Shown piece after piece: positions 7,523-14,103 of a DNA stretch of 20,856 bases (its first letter is position 1; each line of letters opens with the position of its first letter). The stretch spans positions 1-20,856 of the forward strand of contig CABUOE010000017.1 in NCBI GenBank assembly GCA_902493155.1, given 5' to 3'. The position numbers and the translations under genes are program-made. This stretch comes from an uncultured Eubacteriales bacterium (GTDB taxonomy: Bacteria; Bacillota; Clostridia; Oscillospirales; Ruminococcaceae). The notes under the pieces were generated by a model. That model did no database searches. It saw only the letters and a list, made by a program, of their open reading frames with translations, and was not told the origin of the DNA.

Positions 7523-8502
7523 TTATAATTCAATTTTCGAATAGAGCTTTACGTTGTCATCCAACGTTTTTGATTCCACTGCTTTATGTTCCGTGGGCTT
7601 TTCGGCCAAGTCCGCTGCTTCCTCTCTGGGAGCAGCAGTTTTTTTATATTCGTCACGGCCTCTTCGATTTTGCCGGCTTCCGTCGGATTTTCCACGATAG
7701 GATTGTTTTCCGGAGGGCTTGATTACCACTTTGCGGTTCGGTTCTTCACCGGTAGACTTGGAATAAACCCCTTCAATATCAGTGATAACTGCGTGAATGA
7801 TTCTTCTCTCATAGGGATTCATTGGTTCCAGAGCAGAAGGCCGCCCAGTCTTCAAAACCTTCTTTGCCATTCTCTGGGCCAAGTTCCGCAGGGTTTCTTC
7901 TCTTTTTTCCCGATAATTGCCCGCGTTGATGGTAAAGCGGACATACTCTCCATCCAGTCGATTAGCAACTAAGCAAACCAGATACTGAATCGCGTCCAGC
8001 GTCTCGCCCCGCTTTCCGATTACCGTTCCGATTTCAGCGCCTTCCAGCGCGATTTTAACCGTCCGATTTCTTCTACATCAAAGGATACATTAATCTCTCC
8101 AACGCCCATATTGCTGAAAATATCATTCAAATACTTCCGGGCGACCTCTATTTTCGTTTTTAACTCTTCAGTAACTTCCACAGGTTCCGGCTTCTTCTCC
8201 ATCTCAGGAGCAGGAGCAGATTTTTTCTCCGCCGGAGCCTGGGATTTGGCAGTTGCTTTCTTTTCTGCTTTTCTCTCAGGCGCTTTTTTCTCGGCCGTGC
8301 TGAAAATTTCTTCCGCCATTTCATCTAGACTTTCCACTGTTACCTTTACTTTTGCCAGCTGCTTCATCTTGCCGAACAACCCTTTTTTCGGCAACTGCAG
8401 CACTTCCGTCGTACATTCTGTGGAAGATACTCCTAACTCTTCACATGCCCGGGCGGTGGCCTCTTCTAAGGTATTCGCCGTAGCGATCGCTTCCCGTACC
8501 AT
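7523..8502 (-). CDS. jag: RNA-binding protein Jag/KhpB (SpoIIIJ-associated), frameshifted as written
   Basis: KH-R3H RNA-binding protein usually encoded next to yidC/spoIIIJ; KhpB in streptococci is linked to cell elongation and division. The frame from ATG 8502 (AGGAGG at 8509-8514) has a Jag N-domain (MVREAIATANTLEEATARAC, KKGLFGK), a Lys/Ala/Glu-rich linker, then the start of the KH domain (INVSFDVEE). It then leaves frame and stops at 8020. The next frame continues perfectly: TVKIALEGAEIGTVIGKRGE (KH with GKRG loop), EGVR-type strand EYVRFTINAGNYREKREE, then the R3H motif ALEPMNPYERRIIHAVITD and a charged tail ending at 7523. One base is missing near 8065-8072 beside an AAA run. Restored length is about 326 residues. 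Sequence error is likeliest; a true mutation is possible. Confidence 0.9.
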
Positions 8503-8540
8503 ATTTGACCTCCTCATAAAGAGATTTTTTGACCGGTTTG

Positions 8541-9602
8541 TTACATCAAATCCTTGTCGGTAACTTCTACGTACTCTTCGCCGTATTTCTCCGCATCCCG
8601 TTTTCTAGCCTCGGCCAGCCGCTTCCGATTCCGTTCTTTTTCACTGAGAAGCATTTTTTCGGTTTCCGGATCAAGGGGTTCAGCGGAATCAGCCGTTTTT
8701 ATCTTTTTGCGCTGAGCACGCTCCAGTTTCTTCTTTTCGGCTTCTGCCTGCATTTTTTCTTCAAATTCTTTTTTATATTTTTCCGGGCTGTAGAGCTTAT
8801 AAAGGATCACCGATTGGACGCCGGACAGGACATTTGACAGAATCCAGTAGAAACCAACTCCAACCGGAACGGAAAATGCGATCCAGACGGAAAAGAGAGG
8901 CATTACATACATCATAATTTTCATGGCGCCCATACCAGAAGCCTGCTGATTGGCGGCAGGATTCATCCTCATGGATACCATAGAAACAAGAAAAGCCGTC
9001 ACGCCAGAAAGAATGGGAATCAGCAAAAACCAGTTCCACGCCCAAGTGGGAACGACACTCAGGTCAATACCGAACAGACTATAGTCAAAGTTCTGAATTT
9101 TGCTGACTACATCTGCACCCAGTTCGCTAAAATCAAACTTCGTAATATTGGAAAGAATATCAAGTTCTGGTCTACCTGTTGAAGTGATGCCATTTTGCGA
9201 CAAAATTTCTGTCGCCTTAGCGATCACATCAGAACTGATATGGAGGATGTGCGTCAACGGACGATAGATAACGTCGATCAATCCAAATAAGATGATGAAA
9301 GGCAGCAACATTGGAAGACATCCGCTCATAGGATTGTACCCATGGGTCTCATAGAGCTTCATCAACTCTTCCTGCTGTTTTTCCTTATTTTTTTCGTATT
9401 TTTTCTGAATTTCCTGAATTTTTGGCTGGAATACAGACATCTTTGCCGTTGCTTTCTGCTGTTTAACAGAAAGTGGGAACATCAGCGCTTTTACCAAAAC
9501 GGTAAATATAATCAAAACGATTCCGTAATTTTGAATCACAGAATACAACAGCCACATAATCCATCCCAGTGGAATGCCGATTAAATTCGTCAACCAGTTC
9601 AT
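8541..9602 (-). CDS. yidC: Membrane protein insertase YidC (Oxa1/SpoIIIJ family)
   Basis: Inserts membrane proteins into the cytoplasmic membrane, alone or with SecYEG. 353 residues with hydrophobic segments near 14-36, 95-113, 190-215 and 225-262, and a basic, coiled C-terminal tail. The conserved cytoplasmic part after TM1 is recognisable (FPLSVKQQKATAKMSVFQPKI), as is YNPMSGCLPMLLPFIILFG. No lipoprotein signal peptide is present, unlike B. subtilis SpoIIIJ; the protein begins at the first membrane segment. The hydrophilic-groove arginine (Arg73 in SpoIIIJ) is replaced by Lys38 (VLVKALMFPL). It lies between yidD and jag, 38 bases before jag. A GAAGGG about 12 bases upstream is the likely ribosome binding site. 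Confidence 0.97.
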   Translation of the reverse strand: MNWLTNLIGIPLGWIMWLLYSVIQNYGIVLIIFTVLVKALMFPLSVKQQKATAKMSVFQPKIQEIQKKYEKNKEKQQEELMKLYETHGYNPMSGCLPMLLPFIILFGLIDVIYRPLTHILHISSDVIAKATEILSQNGITSTGRPELDILSNITKFDFSELGADVVSKIQNFDYSLFGIDLSVVPTWAWNWFLLIPILSGVTAFLVSMVSMRMNPAANQQASGMGAMKIMMYVMPLFSVWIAFSVPVGVGFYWILSNVLSGVQSVILYKLYSPEKYKKEFEEKMQAEAEKKKLERAQRKKIKTADSAEPLDPETEKMLLSEKERNRKRLAEARKRDAEKYGEEYVEVTDKDLM

Positions 9603-9653
9603 GAATGCTGTTTCCCTTCTTTTTTCGTTCTTTTTATACGAGGCTGCACAGGC

Positions 9654-9896
9654 TTATTTTTTTCTGCGCGAAAACAAAGAAAATGTTTCCGGCACCGGGT
9701 CAATTCCTCCTTTAAACAAAGGATTACACCTTAAAATTCTCTTTATCATCAAATAACTGCCCCTTGCCGCTCCAAACCGCTCAATGGCCTGCTTTGCATA
9801 GCAAGAACAGGTCGGGTAGTACCGACAGCATGGCCCCTTCCATTTGGAAAGATGCTTTTGATAAAAAGAAATAAGCCTTAGCAAGATTTTTTTCAT
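9654..9896 (-). CDS. yidD: Membrane protein insertion efficiency factor YidD
   Basis: Small membrane-associated protein that assists YidC-dependent insertion. 80 residues, the normal length. An amphipathic basic N-terminus (MKKILLRLISFYQKHLSKWK) is followed by the cysteine-rich family core GPCCRYYPTCSCYAKQAIER (21-40) and GGIDPVPE (63-70). The start codon overlaps the rnpA stop (ATGA), indicating translational coupling. yidC follows 51 bases downstream. Confidence 0.96.
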   Translation of the reverse strand: MKKILLRLISFYQKHLSKWKGPCCRYYPTCSCYAKQAIERFGAARGSYLMIKRILRCNPLFKGGIDPVPETFSLFSRRKK

Positions 9897-10231
9897 TTTT
9901 GCATTTCTTTGAGGCAGCCTTTTAATGCTGCTGCAACTTGATAGGATTTTGCTTTTAAAATTCTGTCCCTGGCCACCATGACATAATCACAATTGTTTTG
10001 AAGTCTTGGTAGGACAGAAAGAAAAGCGACACGCAGAACTCTTCTCGCGCGATTCCGCTGCACCGCATTTCCCAATTTTTTGGAAGTAGTAATTCCATAG
10101 CGGATTCCTGCAGACCGGTTTTTAATTTTATAGAAAATAAAATAGGGAGTCGCCTTGCTTTTCCCCTGATAATAAGCCCTCTTAAATTCTTTATTTAAAG
10201 TAAGCGTTCGGGGATTTCTTTCTTCATTCAT
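9893..10231 (-). CDS. rnpA: Ribonuclease P protein component
   Basis: Protein subunit that helps the RNase P RNA cleave 5' leaders from pre-tRNAs. 112 residues. The family RNR motif is clear: TSKKLGNAVQRNRARRVLR (49-67), preceded by the strand YFIFYKIKN and with a basic helical C-terminus. ATG 10231 has an AGGA a few bases upstream. It is separated from rpmH by 102 bases containing a terminator-like hairpin, so its level relative to L34 may be set by partial termination. It overlaps yidD by four bases. Confidence 0.97.
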   Translation of the reverse strand: MNEERNPRTLTLNKEFKRAYYQGKSKATPYFIFYKIKNRSAGIRYGITTSKKLGNAVQRNRARRVLRVAFLSVLPRLQNNCDYVMVARDRILKAKSYQVAAALKGCLKEMQK

Positions 10232-10242
10232 TCAAATCCTGC

Positions 10243-10292
10243 CATAAAAAGAAAAACAAGTGGAACTGCACGCAGCTTGCACGGGCAGTTCC
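10243..10292 (-). terminator. Hairpin with T-run between rpmH and rnpA
   Basis: GGAACTGC (10262-10269) and GCAGTTCC (10285-10292) form a perfect 8-bp stem. On the minus strand it is followed by ACTTGTTTTTCTTTTT. The T-run starts three bases from the stem, so termination is probably partial, separating abundant L34 message from scarce RnpA. Confidence 0.6.
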
Positions 10293-10333
10293 TTCTTCAA
10301 AAATCAAGTACAATAAAATTGACTATAGGCGCA

Positions 10334-10468
10334 TTAGTGGCTGAGTCTGGCTCTGCCTTTTGCACGTCTTCTCGCCAAAACTTTACGGCCGTTTGCGGTG
10401 CTCATTCTCTTCCGGAAACCATGCACTTTTTTTCTCTGAAGTTTCTTGGGCTGGTATGTTCTTTTCAT
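10334..10468 (-). CDS. rpmH: 50S ribosomal protein L34
   Basis: Structural protein of the large ribosomal subunit. 44 residues: begins MKRTYQPKKLQRKKVHGFRK and ends GRKVLARRRAKGRARLSH, the whole L34 family sequence. ATG 10468 is preceded by AAAGGAGGT (10475-10483), a near-perfect ribosome binding site. It is the first gene of the left-arm operon and is driven by the strong promoter at 10613-10642, giving a leader of about 135 bases. Confidence 0.98.
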   Translation of the reverse strand: MKRTYQPKKLQRKKVHGFRKRMSTANGRKVLARRRAKGRARLSH

Positions 10469-10612
10469 CCTTATACCTCCTTTTGAACAAACAGTAACAG
10501 TTTTGCTATTTCTCCGCCGTCAGATGAAGTCATCACTCAATAAACATCGCCGAAAATTAAAAAACCACGGCAAACAAAATACAGAGAAATAAGCGAAAAC
10601 CCTCAATATAGT

Positions 10613-10642
10613 AGTATAAAGGATAAAAGGCTTTATTGTCAA
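10613..10642 (-). promoter_or_regulatory. Promoter of the rpmH operon
   Basis: On the minus strand TTGACA (10637-10642, 6/6) and TATACT (10613-10618, 5/6) are separated by 18 bases, a strong sigma-A promoter. It points away from dnaA and serves rpmH and probably the genes behind it. Confidence 0.85.
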
Positions 10643-10705
10643 CTCTTTTTTAAAATTTTGCTAAAAATACATGATTTTTTAGAGAAAATATTTTTCACCA
10701 CTTAA

Positions 10706-10744
10706 TGTGGAAAACTTGCGGAAAAGTTTTATCTGTGTTATAAT
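10706..10744 (+). promoter_or_regulatory. Promoter of dnaA with adjacent DnaA box
   Basis: TATAAT (10739-10744) with TG one base upstream (extended -10) and TTGCGG (10716-10721, 3/6) at a 17-base spacing. A DnaA box (TGTGGAAAA, 10706-10714) abuts the -35, which would allow DnaA to repress its own gene, as known in other bacteria. The implied leader is about 170 bases and pyrimidine-rich. Confidence 0.65.
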
Positions 10745-10920
10745 TATTTTCAAAAGGTTTTTGTCCCTTTTCTTTTTTTCACTTTTATTTTCATCATTTC
10801 AACCATTTATTTTGCATTTTATTGTAGCTCATAAAGAGCTTTCTAATTTTTTTGCACTTTTCTTCCCTCCACAGCATTCAACAGGGAAGTATCCCCATCA
10901 TTTTGGAAAGGAGTTTCAAC

Positions 10921-12342
10921 ATGCAATCATTTTCTGAGGTGTTGAATCTTGTGAAAAGTTACTTTCTCGAGAAAGTAAAAAATAACGATTTGACGGAGAC
11001 TGCCTATAAATGCTGGATCGAAAATATTGAGCCTGTCCGATTGGAAAATAACACGGCTGTTTTGTTCGTCCCCCATTCCTTTCAGCGAAAAATATTGATG
11101 GAACAGTATCAGTCCCGCATCGAAGAGGCTTTTGAGGCGGTTTAGGCTTCAAAGTCAACATCGAAAATTCTCACAGATACCGATATTCAGGTAGAGACTC
11201 CCACCGAAACGAAAACTTCTGCTCCCTTGGAAGAAAAACCTGCTGTACAGCAGGTTGAAACTTCTTCTCCTTCCATCTCTGTTTCGGACAAGGAGATCAA
11301 AGAGGAATTTCTGACTGGTGAATACGAATATACCTTTGACAACTTCATTGTGGGAAGCAAAAATGAATTCGCCTACACTGCCTGTAAATCGGTGGCGATG
11401 AATCCCAATTCCAACGTTAAGCCTTATAATCCTCTTTTTATCTACGGACCCAGCGGTCTTGGAAAGACCCATCTGCTTATGGCCATCAAATATGAGGTCA
11501 AAAAGCAGAATCCTGACATGAATATCATTTACACCAATAGTGAAACCTTTACCAATGATCTGGTTTATGCCCTGGGTAAAAAAACCATCAAAGAATTTCA
11601 CCAAAAATACCGCCATGCGGATTTCTTTTTGATCGACGATATCCAGTTTTTATCCGGTAAAGACCGTTCCCAGGAAGAATTTTTCCATACCTTTAACGAC
11701 CTTTATCAATATGGAAAACAGATCGTCATCACCTCCGACCGTCCTCCAAAGGATATCAACATCATCGAAGACCGCCTGAAATCCAGATTCGAGTGGGGTT
11801 TACTGGCGGATATTTCGCCGCCGGATCTGGAAACCAGAATCGCCATTATTAAAAGGAAGGCGGAACTTTTACAGATCGATATTCCAGACGATATCGTCAA
11901 CTACATCGCCACCAAACTCAAAAGCAATATCCGTCAGTTGGAAGGGGCCGTCAAAAAGATGAAGGTATACCGCCTTCTCACCGGCTCGGAACCAAATTTG
12001 AGCGTAGCACAGAACGTCATTAACGAAATTCTCAACGACAACCAGCCCCTTCCAATTACCGTGGAAAAGATCATCGAAGAGGTGGGACGAACCTATAACG
12101 TATCTCCGGAGGATATCCGCTCCAACAAACGCAGCGGACCTATTTCCATGGCCCGTCAGGTGGCTATCTATATTGTTCGGGAAATTACCCAAACATCGAT
12201 GAAACAGATCGGCCAGGAATTTGGAAATCGAGATCATACCACCATCGTCTACACACTGAAAAAAGTGCAGGATTTAATGAAAAACAATCCCCACGATAAG
12301 GGAATCATCGAAGACCTCATCAAAAACATAAGGGATAAATAA
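10921..12342 (+). CDS. dnaA: Replication initiator DnaA, reading frame interrupted as written
   Basis: AAA+ ATPase that binds DnaA boxes, melts oriC and recruits helicase. ATG 10921 follows AAGGAG (10908-10913). Residues 1-74 are domain I (CWIENIEPVRLENNTAVLFV) and end at TAG 11143. The same frame resumes through an acidic domain II linker into domain III: Walker A GPSGLGKT (176-183), FFLIDDIQFL, TSDRPP, EDRLKSRFEWGL and IRQLEGAVKK. Domain IV carries GNRDHTTIVY. Adding one T at 11141-11143 restores EAVLGFKVNIE, and removing one A at 11164-11167 returns to frame, giving 473 residues with no net length change. Only about seven codons are affected. The downstream part has no usable start with a ribosome binding site. 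Since DnaA is essential, sequencing error is the likeliest cause. Confidence 0.95.
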
Positions 12343-12562
12343 TTTCCACTTTTTTCTATTCACATCAGGTGGTTTAAAAAATGTGAAAAAAATTATCCGT
12401 CAGTTTTTCTCTTTTTTCTCCACTTTTTCCTTCTTTTTCTTTTCACCAATTTTGACTTTTTCTTTTTGTTATTTATCTTATTCACTTCTTTAAAGGACAT
12501 TTCAAAAGAAGCTTTAGGAGAAAAAAGGAAAGAAAATCCCTTTAAAGCGGAGTTCAGCAGAT

Positions 12563-12628
12563 TTTTCCACTTTTGCCCGCCCTCTACTATTACTACTATA
12601 TATTTATTATATTATTTATTATATAGAT
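12563..12628 (+). other. Basal unwinding element with DnaA-trios
   Basis: In order: a DnaA box TTTTCCACT (12563-12571); a GC-rich patch GCCCGCCC (12575-12582); five consecutive CTA/TTA triplets, CTA CTA TTA CTA CTA (12584-12598); then an unbroken A/T tract to 12625. This box / GC patch / trio / AT order is that of the B. subtilis unwinding region, where DnaA spreads from the box along the trios onto single strand. It is the best candidate for the site of origin melting. Confidence 0.8.
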
Positions 12629-12683
12629 TGAATGCAGATATCATTTTAATCTGCAAGTTTTATACCATAAACTTGCACTCAAT
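12627..12683. repeat. Three overlapping inverted repeats in the dnaN leader
   Basis: Stem A: TGCAGAT (12633-12639) with ATCTGCA (12649-12655). Stem B: TGCAAGTTT (12652-12660) with AAACTTGCA (12669-12677), eight-base loop. Outer stem: ATTGAATGCA (12627-12636) with TGCACTCAAT (12674-12683), 9 of 10 paired. The arms overlap, so the stems are mutually exclusive. No T-run follows, so this is not an ordinary terminator. Confidence 0.65.
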
Positions 12684-12729
12684 ATTCACATGATTACTGA
12701 TTGTATAAAATATGTCATGGAGGTATAAT

Positions 12730-13851
12730 ATGAAATTTACTTGTGATAAGGTAACGCTCTGCGAAGCGGTTAACAACGTTTCTCCGGCTGTTTCCGGCAA
12801 ATCGACAATGATGGCTCTGGAATGTGTCCTCCTCAAATGCCATGACAATATCCTTTCGGTAATCGGATACAACCTGGAGCTGGGAATCACTAAAGATATT
12901 GAGGTGCAGTCCTTCCAAGATGGAGAAGTGATTTTAAATGCCCGCCTTTTTTCCGAAATTATCAATAAAATGCCTAACGTGGATCTCACTTTGACCACCG
13001 ACGACAAGTTACTGACCATTATTAAAGGAGGAGGAGCACAGTTTACCATTCTCGGCATGAGCGCCGACGAGTATCCTGAAATTCCTCCTGTTTCTCAGGA
13101 CCACGCTTTTTCTATTGACGGAAATGTGCTGCGGAGCATGATTTCTCAGACTTTGTTTGCTGTTTCCCAGGATAATGCCACTCCGGTGTTGACAGGAACT
13201 CTGTTTGAAGTGAAGGACGGTGTTCTCTATCTGGTGTCGGTGGACGGATGCAGACTGGCTGTGCGGAAAGAAAACGTCGACTGCAAGGATAATATTCGGT
13301 TCATCGTTCCGGGAAAAACCTTATCGGAAGTGCTGAAACTCACCGGAAAATACTTAAGTGACGAAGAAGAGCTTCCCATTCAGCTCAACATCGGAAGTAA
13401 ACACATCATCTTTGAGTGCAAGGGATATCACGTGATTTCCCGTCTGCTGGAAGGTGAGTTTATCGATTATAACGCGGCGATTCCAAAGGAATCCAAGACC
13501 AGTATTGTTGTATCCACCCGGGAATTTCTCGAAAGCATCAACCGTGCCTCCATTATCATCAACGACAAGGTAAAAAATCCTATTAAAGCGATTTTTGAAA
13601 ACAACAGCGTCAACGTTTCCTGCGAGACCTCCATGGGTAAAGTCAGCGACAATGTGGAATTGGAGATGACTGGGGAACGGGTAAAAATCGGCTTTAACAA
13701 CAAATACATGACCGACGCTTTAAAGTCCAGCGAGCTGGATCAGGTGAAAATTGAAATCAACAGCGCGTTTTCTCCCATCAAGATTCTCCCGATGGAAGGC
13801 GACCACTTTATTTTCCTGGTCATGCCTATGAGGCTCAAAGATGATAACTGA
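12730..13851 (+). CDS. dnaN: DNA polymerase III beta subunit (sliding clamp)
   Basis: Ring-shaped clamp that tethers polymerase III to DNA. 373 residues, the normal length. Start MKFTCDKVTLCEAVNNVSPA at ATG 12730 with GGAGG at 12719-12723; an in-frame ATG at 12712 lies before the ribosome binding site and is rejected. Three clamp domains follow in series. The C-terminal ILPMEGDHFIFLVMPMRL is the typical dnaN ending (PM at the client-binding pocket). It overlaps yaaA by 11 bases and heads the dnaN-yaaA-recF-remB cluster. A TATAAA at 12704-12709 could be a -10 but lacks a well-spaced -35. Confidence 0.98.
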   Translation: MKFTCDKVTLCEAVNNVSPAVSGKSTMMALECVLLKCHDNILSVIGYNLELGITKDIEVQSFQDGEVILNARLFSEIINKMPNVDLTLTTDDKLLTIIKGGGAQFTILGMSADEYPEIPPVSQDHAFSIDGNVLRSMISQTLFAVSQDNATPVLTGTLFEVKDGVLYLVSVDGCRLAVRKENVDCKDNIRFIVPGKTLSEVLKLTGKYLSDEEELPIQLNIGSKHIIFECKGYHVISRLLEGEFIDYNAAIPKESKTSIVVSTREFLESINRASIIINDKVKNPIKAIFENNSVNVSCETSMGKVSDNVELEMTGERVKIGFNNKYMTDALKSSELDQVKIEINSAFSPIKILPMEGDHFIFLVMPMRLKDDN

Positions 13852-14053
13852 AGAAATTAAAATCTCGACTGCATTTATTAAACTGGATCAGTTTTTAAAG
13901 TTCTGCGGACTGGCGGAAACCGGGGGACACGCAAAGGAAATCGTCGCGGAAGGCGCAGTCTCAGTCAATGGTGAAGTCTGTATGCAAAGAGGAAAAAAAT
14001 TGGTTCCGGGGGATGTTGTAACCGTGGATGATTACCGTATTGTCGTCAAATAA
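13841..14053 (+). CDS. yaaA: S4-domain RNA-binding protein YaaA
   Basis: Small S4-like RNA-binding protein encoded between dnaN and recF in many Bacillota; its B. subtilis relative has been tied to ribosome maturation. 70 residues. The S4 core is KLDQFLKFCGLAETGGHAKE, then VSVNGEV and GKKLVPGDVVTV. The start overlaps the dnaN stop by 11 bases with only a weak GAGG upstream, so translation probably depends on dnaN. recF follows after about 50 bases. Confidence 0.94.
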   Translation: MITEEIKISTAFIKLDQFLKFCGLAETGGHAKEIVAEGAVSVNGEVCMQRGKKLVPGDVVTVDDYRIVVK

Positions 14054-14103
14054 ATATCCACATCCTGCCTCCGATGACAAAAAAAAGGGGGCAGCGCTTT
14101 TTT

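Larger units (their letters stand above)
10469..10920. other. oriC upstream region (rpmH-dnaA divergent gap)
   Basis: 452 bases without a gene. It holds the rpmH promoter (minus), the dnaA promoter (plus) and a T-rich dnaA leader. DnaA-box-like sites are few and imperfect against TTWTNCACA: TTTTTCACC (10691-10699), TGTGGAAAA (10706-10714, i.e. TTTTCCACA on the minus strand, a full match) and TTTTTCACT (10775-10783). This corresponds to the upstream half of a bipartite Bacillus-type origin. No ORF or RNA gene is convincing here. Confidence 0.7.
12343..12729. other. oriC core: DnaA boxes and unwinding region (dnaA-dnaN gap)
   Basis: 387 bases without a gene. DnaA-box-like sites: CTATTCACA (12356-12364, 8/9), TGTGAAAAA (12382-12390, full match to TTWTNCACA on the minus strand), TTATTCACT (12478-12486, 8/9), TTTTCCACT (12563-12571, 8/9) and ATATTCACA (12682-12690, 8/9). 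A pyrimidine-rich tract covers about 12345-12475. The unwinding element is at 12563-12628 and inverted repeats lie at 12627-12683. No dnaA terminator is obvious. Confidence 0.8.

Noticed and set aside
7523..7882. Independent R3H-domain protein downstream of jag
   Set aside because: Its frame extends upstream without a stop through a clear KH domain up to the point where jag leaves frame, so it is the second half of jag.
10243..10333. Small RNA gene between rpmH and rnpA
   Set aside because: The gap is explained by one terminator-like hairpin; no promoter or further structure is visible.
10277..10486. Plus-strand ORF opposite rpmH
   Set aside because: It is antisense to the unmistakable L34 gene, has no ribosome binding site and no recognisable protein features.
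11227..12342. Separate short DnaA-like protein starting at TTG 11227
   Set aside because: It has no ribosome binding site, lacks domain I, and continues the upstream dnaA frame. It is the downstream part of one interrupted gene.
12673..12709. dnaN promoter with TTGCAC and TATAAA
   Set aside because: The spacing is 25 bases, too long for sigma-A, and the -35-like hexamer is part of the inverted repeats.
14056..14064. DnaA box before recF (ATATCCACA-like)
   Set aside because: A single 8/9 match just after the yaaA stop with no neighbouring boxes; not enough to call.
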